A DNA stretch of 6,954 bases from an uncultured Clostridia bacterium (GCA_934631055.1 CAKTXP010000125.1:1-6954), one strand, 5' to 3'; counted from the first letter of the stretch, positions 1 through 6,299 are shown. Made by a program: numbers and translations. Notes: a model not told the origin generated them from the letters alone.

Positions 1-3
1 TTC

Positions 4-32
4 TTGCGCTTGACCTGCATGTGCGCTATAAT
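4..32 (+). promoter_or_regulatory. Sigma-A type promoter of the racemase gene
   Basis: A perfect TATAAT -10 box lies at 27-32. TTGCGC at 4-9 is placed exactly 17 bases upstream and serves as a three-to-four-base match to the -35 consensus. Transcription would begin near base 39, giving a leader of about 30 nt before the start codon at 71. A better-looking TTGACC at 10-15 is only 11 bases from the -10 box, too close to pair with it. The promoter suggests that the racemase starts its own transcript rather than being internal to an upstream operon. Confidence 0.6.
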
Positions 33-70
33 GCTTTACAACATTAAAGCGATGAAAGAAGGTCTTTCCC

Positions 71-844
71 ATGCGAATCCGCTACATTTCCGCTGACCCT
101 GCCGGTAATCTGACGGCGCTGACGCTGACCCAGGTCAAACCGGAGGAACGCGCCGCTGTTGCCGCGCGGATGATGGCGCGCTGTCCGGAAGGATTTGAGC
201 AGGTCGGCTTTATCGGCGCGCATGCGGCGGATGCAGCGCTTCCACGTCTGGATATGATGGGCGGGGAGTTCTGCGGAAATGCGGCGCGAGCGTTCGCTTA
301 CTGGGTAGAGCGGCAGAGAGGAAACCGAGAGCGCGCGCTGAACATCTCCATCAGCGGCGCATCGAAACCGGTCGAGGTCGAGGTCGACGCGGCGCGCGGC
401 AAGGCTTATGCGCAGATGCCGATCCCCATGGGGGCGGAAGCGATTCAGGTCATGGGGCGCGCCGTTCCCGTAGTCCATATGGAAGGAATCGACCATGCGC
501 TGATGCTTAATTGTGCGCCGTCGCCAAAGCTGGCGGAGGAAGTCTTGAACGCCATGCCCGCCCAGGATGCGCAGGGAGTGCTGTTCGTTCAGGGAACGCA
601 GATGACGCCGCTGGTGTATGTCGCCGCGACGGGGACGCGGGTATGGGAGAGCAGCTGCGGTTCCGGAACGGTCGCGCTGGCGTGGCATCTCGCCCAAAAT
701 CTGGCGGACGGGGAACATGGCTTTGCGTTTGACGAGCCGGGCGGAAGGCTTGAGGCGCGCGTGACGATGCGCATGGGGAAGGCAGTTCGCGTCGTCATGG
801 GCGGAAATGTGTCTCTGGGCGAAGAGAGGGAAATAGAGCTGTAA
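71..844 (+). CDS. DapF-superfamily amino-acid racemase, CntK-like (possible histidine racemase)
   Basis: A cofactor-independent racemase/epimerase of the diaminopimelate epimerase fold, 257 residues, expected to be cytoplasmic. These enzymes use two cysteines as the acid/base pair. Both are visible: Cys68 in GGEFCGNAARAF and Cys196 in WESSCGSGTVALAW. True DapF has CGNGIR around the first cysteine and an ERGxGETxxCG stretch before the second, whose Glu and Arg bind the far end of diaminopimelate. Here the ERGxGET stretch is replaced by the short WESSCG. From memory, the staphylococcal histidine racemase CntK shares several of these local patterns: PSGN near the N-terminus (PAGN here), EQVGFI, EFCGNA, WENSCGSGT and PGG near the C-terminus. 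A substrate other than diaminopimelate is therefore likely, perhaps histidine. The ATG at 71 is supported by AAGAAGG at 56-62, eight bases upstream. No nicotianamine-synthase-like (CntL) or opine dehydrogenase (CntM) partner is present downstream. The family assignment is firm; the substrate is inference. Confidence 0.85.
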   Translation: MRIRYISADPAGNLTALTLTQVKPEERAAVAARMMARCPEGFEQVGFIGAHAADAALPRLDMMGGEFCGNAARAFAYWVERQRGNRERALNISISGASKPVEVEVDAARGKAYAQMPIPMGAEAIQVMGRAVPVVHMEGIDHALMLNCAPSPKLAEEVLNAMPAQDAQGVLFVQGTQMTPLVYVAATGTRVWESSCGSGTVALAWHLAQNLADGEHGFAFDEPGGRLEARVTMRMGKAVRVVMGGNVSLGEEREIEL

Positions 845-974
845 CGCACTGAGCATAAAAACAAAAGACGTGAACAAAAATCGCCCCCTGCGCCCGTCTA
901 TACAGGTGAAATACGAAAGCCATTAAAATTGCCGTCGGGCGGACGCGCCTGTCGGCAGAAAGCGGGGGATCTCT

Positions 975-1475
975 TTGACAGATACTGTACAGGGCTGGAC
1001 GGCGGAAAGGCTGATCGACGAATACGGCGACGAGCTGCTCCGGCTGTGCCTGTTTTATATGGGCGACAGACAGCTTGCCGAGGACGCTTTTCAGGAGACG
1101 ATGGTCAAGGCGTGGCGCGCGCTGGAAAGCTTCCGAGGAGAAAGCGGGATCAAGACGTGGCTGTTCCATATCGCCGTCAACACCTGCCGGGACATGCTGC
1201 GAAGCGGCTGGTTCAGGATGAGAAAGAAGAGCGTACCGCTGGATGTCATGCCGGAATTGGAGCAGCAGGAGGATGAGCATGCGCGGGAGATTGCCGCCGC
1301 CGTGCTGAGCCTGCCGGGGAAATACCGCGAGGTCATGGTGCTGTATTATGAACAGGGCATGCGCATTCGGGAAATCGCCGAGGCGCTGCATATGCCGCTG
1401 AATTCCGTATCGAGCAGACTGCGGCGTGCGAAAGCACTGCTCAGGGATGAAGTGGAAGGGGGAAACGACGCATGA
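975..1475 (+). CDS. ECF-family RNA polymerase sigma factor (sigma-70 family)
   Basis: A 166-residue alternative sigma factor that would direct RNA polymerase to a specific regulon. Region 2 covers about residues 11-78: DAFQETMVKAWRAL (38-50) is the typical 2.2 segment, and TWLFHIAVNTCRDMLR (61-76) is the 2.4 promoter-recognition helix. A charged linker (about 81-105) leads to region 4 (about 108-158), where LPGKYREVMVLYY and the helix-turn-helix around REIAEALHMPLNSVSSRLRRA would read the -35 element. Length and domain order are normal for a two-domain ECF factor. The start is TTG at 975: no ATG or GTG lies in frame between it and an upstream TAA at 924-926, the first internal ATG would delete much of region 2, and GGGGG at 964-968 is six bases upstream. 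The stop overlaps the next start (ATGA, 1472-1475), so the two products are probably made together. The 130-bp gap upstream shows no convincing promoter. Confidence 0.93.
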   Translation: MTDTVQGWTAERLIDEYGDELLRLCLFYMGDRQLAEDAFQETMVKAWRALESFRGESGIKTWLFHIAVNTCRDMLRSGWFRMRKKSVPLDVMPELEQQEDEHAREIAAAVLSLPGKYREVMVLYYEQGMRIREIAEALHMPLNSVSSRLRRAKALLRDEVEGGNDA

Positions 1476-2665
1476 AAGGGCAGGAAATCAGACAGGGATT
1501 AAAAACGGCTGAGGAAGATGTGCGGGTTTCGCCTATGCTGCGTGCAAGGGCGCTGCGTGCCATGCGCGAGAGCGGAAAACCCAAAACCGTAAGGGTGAAG
1601 AAAAAGGCATCGTTTGTTTTGGCGGCTGCGCTGGTGTGCGTGATGCTGACGGCTGTGGCTCTGGCGGCGGCGAATCGGGCGGGCATGCTCGATTTCATCG
1701 GAAGATATCCCAACGCCGAACTGCCGGATAACGCCGCCGATTATGTGCATCCGGCGGATGCGGCGGGAAAGACCGCGGGGCTGTCCACAGATGTCAGGGA
1801 AGAATTCTATGACGGACGGACATTGCGGCTGACGGTCGATGTTGCGATGGAAAACCAGAAGGCGATTCTGCTCGGTCTGGATTACCTGCCGACGGACAGA
1901 TGGCAGAGCCTGATCCATATGGCGGGCGATGAGGAAGACGAAACGGATACGCGCTCCATTCTGGATGTCTACCGACAGGACGGCTATGAAGCGATGTATA
2001 ACATGGACGTATATACGAAGGAAGATCAGGGCAGCATGGGCGTCAGCAGAAGCGGCTACGACATGGTGCTGGGCGAGGACGGCATATTGACCTGCTATAT
2101 CGAGCAGACCTATGATACGGATGAGCCGAAGCGGACGGTCGAATTGAACATCCGTGCGAAGCGGTATCGTGAGGAAGACGGAAGCATGCGGCTGGAAAGC
2201 GAACCATGCGCGGAGATGAAGCTCTCGTTCGTGGTCACATCCTCGGCGCAGGAGGATGCGTCGGAGGACACATGGGTCAGCACGGAGCCGGTCGATTACG
2301 AGGAAGTCGGCGTGCGCATCGACAAAGTGACGATGATGATCAAGCCGCTGGAAATCTACTATACAATCGACTATACGGTGACAAACAGGGAAAAATTTGC
2401 TGCGCTGGACGGCGGACTGGATTTTGAAATCATCGACCCGAACAGCGGCGCGGCGGAATACTGGGAACAGCGGCTCAAGGATGGTCCATCCGGCGCAGGC
2501 TCAAGCGGACCGACCGACGGCGGCGATTGGGACACGGCGGTCACATGGCAGCAGGAGGGAACGCTTGCGCTGAGCGAATGGGCGCAGAGCTATACCCTGC
2601 GGGCGTACAGCACATGGGAAAAAACGCGGTATGATACGCATACCGTCAGGATGATTCAGGAATAA
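1472..2665 (+). CDS. Membrane-anchored putative anti-sigma/regulatory protein, DUF4179-like
   Basis: A 397-residue single-pass membrane protein, translationally coupled to the ECF sigma gene by an ATGA overlap and preceded by GGAAGGGGG at 1454-1462. Residues 1-45 are a basic cytoplasmic tail ending in KPKTVRVKKK. Residues 46-68 form one transmembrane segment (ASFVLAAALVCVMLTAVALA). The remainder should lie outside the cell: a region around 70-130 (GMLDFIGRYP, then a beta-rich FYDGRTLRLTVDV) and a second beta-rich segment at 273-325 that includes VTMMIKPLEIYYTIDYTV. A Gly/Ser-rich loop lies near 337-352. This arrangement is typical of Clostridia proteins annotated DUF4179 that follow ECF sigma genes. 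The cytoplasmic tail has no His or Cys, so it is not a zinc-binding ZAS anti-sigma domain. The probable job is to hold or release the sigma factor in response to an extracellular signal; this rests on gene order and topology, not on a recognised sigma-binding motif. Confidence 0.75.
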   Translation: MKGQEIRQGLKTAEEDVRVSPMLRARALRAMRESGKPKTVRVKKKASFVLAAALVCVMLTAVALAAANRAGMLDFIGRYPNAELPDNAADYVHPADAAGKTAGLSTDVREEFYDGRTLRLTVDVAMENQKAILLGLDYLPTDRWQSLIHMAGDEEDETDTRSILDVYRQDGYEAMYNMDVYTKEDQGSMGVSRSGYDMVLGEDGILTCYIEQTYDTDEPKRTVELNIRAKRYREEDGSMRLESEPCAEMKLSFVVTSSAQEDASEDTWVSTEPVDYEEVGVRIDKVTMMIKPLEIYYTIDYTVTNREKFAALDGGLDFEIIDPNSGAAEYWEQRLKDGPSGAGSSGPTDGGDWDTAVTWQQEGTLALSEWAQSYTLRAYSTWEKTRYDTHTVRMIQE

Positions 2666-2675
2666 AAGATAAGAG

Positions 2676-2712
2676 AACCCCGCCTGTCGGATGAAAAGAC
2701 AGGCGGGGTTTG
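2676..2712 (+). terminator. Rho-independent terminator of the sigma/anti-sigma unit
   Basis: A perfect 13-bp inverted repeat, AACCCCGCCTGTC (2676-2688) and GACAGGCGGGGTT (2698-2710), encloses a nine-base loop and begins 10 bases after the stop codon of the DUF4179-like gene. The stem is very GC-rich. The following T stretch is short (TTT, then GAGTTGT), so termination relies mostly on the stem. Read on the other strand the hairpin is followed by CTCTTATCTTTTAT, so it might also stop minus-strand transcripts. Confidence 0.85.
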
Positions 2713-2738
2713 AGTTGTATGAGAAAACATGATATAAT
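2710..2738 (+). promoter_or_regulatory. Sigma-A promoter of the acyltransferase-like gene, extended -10
   Basis: TTGAGT (2710-2715), 17 bases, then TATAAT (2733-2738). The -10 box is preceded by TGA (2730-2732), giving an extended TGnTATAAT element. Transcription should start near 2745, leaving a leader of about 65 nt. The first T of the -35 box is the last base of the upstream terminator stem, so terminator and promoter are packed with no gap. Confidence 0.8.
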
Positions 2739-2763
2739 GCGGATGAAGGGATAACCGGATTCA

Positions 2764-2775
2764 CGGTTTAAACCG
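2764..2775. repeat. 12-bp perfect palindrome in the acyltransferase leader
   Basis: CGGTTTAAACCG is perfectly self-complementary and sits about 20 bases downstream of the predicted transcription start and 34 bases before the start codon. A second AACCGG lies at 2753-2758, giving two AACCGG copies 18 bases apart. It could be a repressor site, but a 12-bp palindrome can also arise by chance and no known operator was recognised. Confidence 0.3.
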
Positions 2776-2809
2776 GCGATTCCATCATATTGACAGGGGG
2801 AAAACATCC

Positions 2810-3943
2810 GTGTCCAGCAAAGCTGAAAACTATACCATGCGCGTCTTTTATCTGCTTGCCATCGTCTTTGTTGTCGATGGTCATATGTCGATGGGACACA
2901 TGTTTGAAATGAACGGGCTTTTCCGCTACTATTCCTTTCATCTGATGATGTTCGCATTCGGTTCGGGTTATTTCTTCAAACTCTACGGCAGGCCGCTTTC
3001 CGATCTGCTGCACAGGGCGAAAAAGCTGATGATCCCTTTATATTTCTGGAATCTGGTCTACGGCGTCGGCGCGGCGCTTCTGCGCAGGCTCGGTGGTTTT
3101 GAGCTGGGCGAGCCGCTTTCGGCGTATACGCTGCTGCTTGCGCCGCTGGCAGACGGCGAGCATTTCGTCTGGAATCTCGGTTCGTGGTTCATCTTCCCGT
3201 TTTTCTGCGCGCAGGTGTTTTATGCGCTTGTCCGCAGGCTGTCGAGCTTATGGCATGAAAACGAATGGATGACCTTTTTGCTTTGCCTGATTCCCGGATG
3301 CGTGGCAGTTCAGCTCTGTTATACAGGCAGGCAGGACATCCTGCCCATCTGGATGTTAAGACCGATGATCCTTCTGCCGGGCTTTGCGGGCGGTACGCTC
3401 TACCGCCGCGTTTTGGAGCGGCGCGACCATCTGCCCACCGTACCGTATCTCATCGGCGTCGTCATCCTGCGCGCGCTGCTGTGTACGCGGTATGAGAATC
3501 TGGCGTACCTGCTTTCGGATTGTTCCTACTTTGTCTGCGATGCGTTCGGCGTTTACGCGGGCGCGGCGCTGGCGATCGCGTTTTATCTGCGCATTTCCCG
3601 CCTGCTTGCGCCGTATATCGGCAAAAGCCGCCTTGCATTGGCGATCAGCCGCAACACATTCGACGTGATGATGCACCACTACATGGGCTTTTTCGCGCTG
3701 AACTGCTTCTTCCTCATCGTTCATATCCTGGGGCTTGGCGCGGCGGATTTCAGCGTGCATATCTTCCGCACGCGTTCCAACTATCTCTATGCGCCGGATG
3801 GGCGCGCGGAGTGGAGCGTGCTGTATCTGCTCTGCGGGGTCACGCTTCCGCTGCTGATTGGGCATACGGCGCGAGCCGTCAAAACGCGGCTTCAAGCATG
3901 CCTTTCTCGCCGACGTAAACCGGAATCTGGCTCTGCTCGATGA
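2810..3943 (+). CDS. Multi-pass membrane acyltransferase, acyltransferase-3 family-like
   Basis: A 377-residue integral membrane protein with roughly nine to ten hydrophobic segments, the usual size for stand-alone acyltransferase-3 (AT3) proteins that move acyl groups onto surface sugars or other envelope molecules. Supporting features are the first helix ending in a histidine (IVFVVDGH, about 18-25), SFHLMMFAFGSGYFFK (42-57), which matches the typical 'SFHMPLFFFISGYFYK' type second helix, KKLMIPLYFWN (71-81), and near the C-terminus RNTFDVMMHHYMGFFALN (281-298), which resembles the 'NTxxIMxHH...F..N' segment of many Firmicutes AT3 proteins. The usual Arg of the AT3 active site was not pinned down. 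The start is GTG at 2810, with GGGGG at 2796-2800 nine bases upstream. The basic tail, about residues 357-377, is encoded in DNA shared with the convergent gene on the other strand. It has its own promoter and appears monocistronic. The substrate is unknown. Confidence 0.72.
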   Translation: MSSKAENYTMRVFYLLAIVFVVDGHMSMGHMFEMNGLFRYYSFHLMMFAFGSGYFFKLYGRPLSDLLHRAKKLMIPLYFWNLVYGVGAALLRRLGGFELGEPLSAYTLLLAPLADGEHFVWNLGSWFIFPFFCAQVFYALVRRLSSLWHENEWMTFLLCLIPGCVAVQLCYTGRQDILPIWMLRPMILLPGFAGGTLYRRVLERRDHLPTVPYLIGVVILRALLCTRYENLAYLLSDCSYFVCDAFGVYAGAALAIAFYLRISRLLAPYIGKSRLALAISRNTFDVMMHHYMGFFALNCFFLIVHILGLGAADFSVHIFRTRSNYLYAPDGRAEWSVLYLLCGVTLPLLIGHTARAVKTRLQACLSRRRKPESGSAR

Positions 3944-5564
3944 CCTGATTTCCATGGGAAAGGCTGGAAAAGAGTGTCAATACGCAGGCGGCGTTTGGAA
4001 GCGCACATTCCAGCAGACCGATTTCCCCGCCGCCGGGCGGACAGGGACGCTTGAGCGTCGCCAGCTTTTTTCCGTTTTCATCCTCCAGATAGGCGCGGAC
4101 GATTAAATCGTCTGCGCTTTTTTCAGGTTCGACGAAGGCGTGAATCGACGCGCTGAACCGGGATCTGGCAAACCATGCGCCGCGGAGCGGAAGCGCGCTG
4201 ACGTGCGTTGGCGCGAACGCGGTCTGCATCGCGGCGTAGACGTCCGCGTCCTGCCAGACGCCGGGTGCACAGAGCGAACCCGAAAAACGCCCCTGCCGCG
4301 CGGCTTCCGCGCTGAGCCGGATGCGGACAGCGCGGAGCCAGAGCAGAACGGCGGCGATATCCGGACTTTGCGGGTCGAGCGCTCTGCCTGCGGCATCCAA
4401 AAGTAATTCAGATGGGGAAGCATCCATGGGCGGCGTTCTCGGGCAGGCTGTCAGCCCGCAGAGCTGCCACGCGTCCAGAATGGGCAGATTGCGCATGCGT
4501 GGAAGCGGCGCATGGCCGAAGGATACGCATGCGTGACGGGAAAGCCGCTCGCGCATGGCGTCCGTGGCGACGGGATGAAAGATGCCGATGCCTGCGAGCG
4601 TCATTTTCCGATAGAAAAAATCGGATGCGGGCGCGTCCAGCCGAAACCCACATAGGCACATCGGCGAAAGCCGCCTGAGCAGCGCGTCGGGATCGGCGCA
4701 TTCGCCGGGCAGGAGAGGGAGATCGTAATCCGCCGCTCTGCCGGAATAGCCGCAGGAAAACGTTTGCTCATCGCAGAGCGAACCGGGAATAAATGCGCCG
4801 CGATGCGCCGCGCGTTTAAAGAGCGTCAGCCGGATGGCACAGCCGGCGTAAGGCACGCCGGGCTGAAAACGCGGCGAGGGGAAGGGAAACGCCATCTCGA
4901 CGGACTGCTGTTTACCGGCGGGGAGGGAGAGCGAATAATCGTGAATGGGCTGTGTGTCCTTGTCACAGGCGGTCAGCACGCGAAGCAGATAATCGCCCGC
5001 GTCCATGGCGCAGACAGTCGTATGCAGGCGGACGGTCTGCGTCTGCCCATCCGGAATCAGGAGCGTATCCCGCAGGCGGGCATGAGAAACGGCATGCAGG
5101 CAGACGCCGCCCAGTACGCCTGCGGGCCGGGACGCGTCAAAGCACAGGCGGATCGTCTGTTTTCGACCGAGATGGAGCGCGCGGAAGAGCGGAACGCGGA
5201 GCATGCCGTCCTTGGGATTTTGGAATGCGGCGGTGGGCGTATCGTCGATAAATACGCGCCCTCTGCCCCGAATCAGCTCAAAGGTCAGTTCCGCGTCCTG
5301 CGCGTTCAGCCTGCCAAAATCCAGCTCAAGCCGCAGCTCCGCCGCGCCGCGCACGTCCTCCGGAATCATGGCGGGAAGAGGAAACGGCGCGCCGGTCGGC
5401 GGAGGTTCGGACACGTCGAAAGAAGCGTCCTTGCCAAGCAGGTCGCAAAAATCCGCCAGCGTGTCCGCGCCAGGCAGATGAAACGTTGTGTCGGTTTCTC
5501 CTTCGAGCAGGCGCGCGGGCAGGTCGTCGCAAAAAATACGCCAGCCGGTATTCAGCGGTCGCAC
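3879..5564 (-). CDS. GH2-like beta-sandwich protein, probably catalytically degenerate
   Basis: A 561-residue protein without signal peptide or membrane segments, so presumably cytoplasmic. Its layout recalls glycoside hydrolase family 2 (beta-galactosidase/beta-glucuronidase type). It has an N-terminal PLNTGWRIFCDD, then a beta-rich segment with VFIDDTP (104-110) and FRALHLGRKQTIRLCFD (127-143), like the GH2 sugar-binding jelly roll. A second beta-rich region (about 165-275) leads into CGFRLDAPASDFFYRKMTLAG (305-325), which looks like the 'GFR...FxLNGxxxxLxG' entry to the GH2 barrel. The following region (about 330-450) is short, poorly matched and contains no Asn-Glu pair anywhere, so the usual GH2 acid/base motif is missing. 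It is unusually cysteine-rich (about 19). The start is GTG at 5564, with AAGGAAG just upstream; it lies inside the end of the Nudix gene (13-bp overlap), implying translational coupling. It converges on and overlaps the acyltransferase gene by 65 bp. The GH2 kinship is inferred from memory of motifs and is moderate; lack of activity is an inference. That it is a real gene is well supported. Confidence 0.55.
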   Translation of the reverse strand: MRPLNTGWRIFCDDLPARLLEGETDTTFHLPGADTLADFCDLLGKDASFDVSEPPPTGAPFPLPAMIPEDVRGAAELRLELDFGRLNAQDAELTFELIRGRGRVFIDDTPTAAFQNPKDGMLRVPLFRALHLGRKQTIRLCFDASRPAGVLGGVCLHAVSHARLRDTLLIPDGQTQTVRLHTTVCAMDAGDYLLRVLTACDKDTQPIHDYSLSLPAGKQQSVEMAFPFPSPRFQPGVPYAGCAIRLTLFKRAAHRGAFIPGSLCDEQTFSCGYSGRAADYDLPLLPGECADPDALLRRLSPMCLCGFRLDAPASDFFYRKMTLAGIGIFHPVATDAMRERLSRHACVSFGHAPLPRMRNLPILDAWQLCGLTACPRTPPMDASPSELLLDAAGRALDPQSPDIAAVLLWLRAVRIRLSAEAARQGRFSGSLCAPGVWQDADVYAAMQTAFAPTHVSALPLRGAWFARSRFSASIHAFVEPEKSADDLIVRAYLEDENGKKLATLKRPCPPGGGEIGLLECALPNAACVLTLFSSLSHGNQVIEQSQIPVYVGEKGMLEAAF

Positions 5565-6142
5565 GGCGTCGCTTCCTTTTGGCGCAGGATGGCTTCGCGC
5601 GCCATCATCAGCCCGCAGATAGTCTTGCTGTCGCGAATCTCGCCGCGCATGACCTGATTGAACGCTTCTTCCAGCGGCAGGCGGCAGAGCCCTAAGAATT
5701 CGTCCTCGTCCGGATGTGTTTCACCCTGAGAAAGCCCCTGCGCCAGATAGATGGCGATTTTTTCCGTACAGAAGCCCGGCGTGGTCAGGATCGTGGTGAG
5801 ATGGGTCATATGTTCGGCGGAAAGACCGGTCTCTTCCTTCAATTCGCGGACGGCACAGTCGAGCGGGTCCTCGTTTTCGCTGTCCAGCTTGCCCGCGGGG
5901 ATCTCCAGCGTCATGCGGTCGGCGGCGACGCGGTATTGGCGGACCAGCAGCGTATCCCCGTTGGGATAGACCGGAACGACTGCCGCCGCGCCCTTATGCA
6001 GAACGAGTTCGCGCGGCGCCTGACGCCCGTTGGGGCAGGTGACCGTCCATTTTTCGACATGCAGGATATGCCCGTCGTAGATGCTTTCTTTTTTTACGGG
6101 GACTTCGCGCAGGGCGCTGTCGTCCATCGGTTTCATATTCAT
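5552..6142 (-). CDS. Nudix hydrolase, ADP-ribose pyrophosphatase (NudF) type
   Basis: A 196-residue Nudix enzyme expected to split ADP-ribose into AMP and ribose 5-phosphate in a metal-dependent reaction in the cytoplasm. The Nudix box spans residues 84-107: GKLDSENE, then DPLDCAV, then RELKEETGL. Compared with the consensus Gx5Ex7REUxEExGU, the first spacer has six residues instead of five; the catalytic helix REL-EE-G is intact. The preceding EIPAG, and TPGFCTEKIAIYLA starting at 121, are characteristic of ADP-ribose pyrophosphatases. Pro122 lies about 16 residues after the box, the placement used to recognise ADP-ribose-specific members. An upstream ATG at 6256 is in frame, but the start at 6142 is preferred: it has AAAGGAG (6151-6157) eight bases upstream, and the family homology begins after it. 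It is first in a unit with the GH2-like gene, overlapping it by 13 bases. No convincing minus-strand promoter was found upstream. Confidence 0.9.
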   Translation of the reverse strand: MNMKPMDDSALREVPVKKESIYDGHILHVEKWTVTCPNGRQAPRELVLHKGAAAVVPVYPNGDTLLVRQYRVAADRMTLEIPAGKLDSENEDPLDCAVRELKEETGLSAEHMTHLTTILTTPGFCTEKIAIYLAQGLSQGETHPDEDEFLGLCRLPLEEAFNQVMRGEIRDSKTICGLMMAREAILRQKEATPCDR

Positions 6143-6150
6143 GAAAAAAA

Positions 6151-6157
6151 CTCCTTT
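6151..6157 (-). promoter_or_regulatory. Ribosome binding site fixing the Nudix start
   Basis: On the minus strand AAAGGAG stands eight bases before ATG at 6142. It supports this start over the longer in-frame ATG at 6256, whose extra 38 residues are Arg/Ser-rich and not Nudix-like. Confidence 0.8.
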
Positions 6158-6270
6158 CGCTGATGCGGTTGAATACGGATAATTTCTCTTTGGATGGGAT
6201 AAATCCCTGCCTTTGCTTCGTCTTATACGCAGGAGAGCGCTGCGAATCTCTGCCAAAAAGGGCGGCGGAG

Positions 6271-6299
6271 TTGACAGGCGGCGTTTCCCGCTTTACAAT
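6271..6299 (+). promoter_or_regulatory. Near-consensus sigma-A promoter of the repeat-protein gene
   Basis: TTGACA (6271-6276), a 17-base spacer and TACAAT (6294-6299). This is a perfect -35 box, ideal spacing and five of six -10 bases, so it should be a strong constitutive promoter. Transcription would start near 6306, leaving a leader of about 80 nt. It lies in the 243-bp divergent region between the Nudix gene and the secreted-protein gene. Confidence 0.85.

Noticed and set aside
44..877. Minus-strand open frame covering the racemase gene
   Set aside because: His/Arg-rich translation without family motifs, fully antisense to a clearly conserved racemase.
871..900. ECF-type autoregulatory promoter upstream of the sigma gene (TGAAC ... 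CGTC)
   Set aside because: TGAAC at 871-875 and CGTC at 895-898 look right, but 19 bases lie between AAC and CGTC, where 16-17 is usual. A second pair (TGAAAT at 907, CGTC at 933) is spaced even wider. Neither is good enough to annotate.
4764..5657. Long plus-strand open frame opposite the GH2-like gene
   Set aside because: Its translation is Arg/Gly/Ala-rich with no recognisable motif, as expected for the antisense of a GC-rich gene. The minus frame has a ribosome binding site, coupling to the Nudix gene and domain-like sequence.
6196..6253. Small inverted repeats in the divergent region (GGGAT-AA-ATCCC at 6196-6207; GCAGGAGA/TCTCTGC at 6229-6253)
   Set aside because: Short, one with a bulge, with no T tract and no clear promoter to relate them to. 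They may be chance in GC-rich DNA.
6143..6256. N-terminal extension of the Nudix protein from an in-frame ATG at 6256
   Set aside because: The extra 38 residues are not Nudix-like and have no good ribosome binding site, whereas AAAGGAG is ideally placed for the ATG at 6142.
6220..6260. Minus-strand promoter for the Nudix unit using TATAAG near 6221-6226
   Set aside because: No acceptable -35 hexamer is found at 16-18 bases, and TTGGCA further upstream is 23 bases away.
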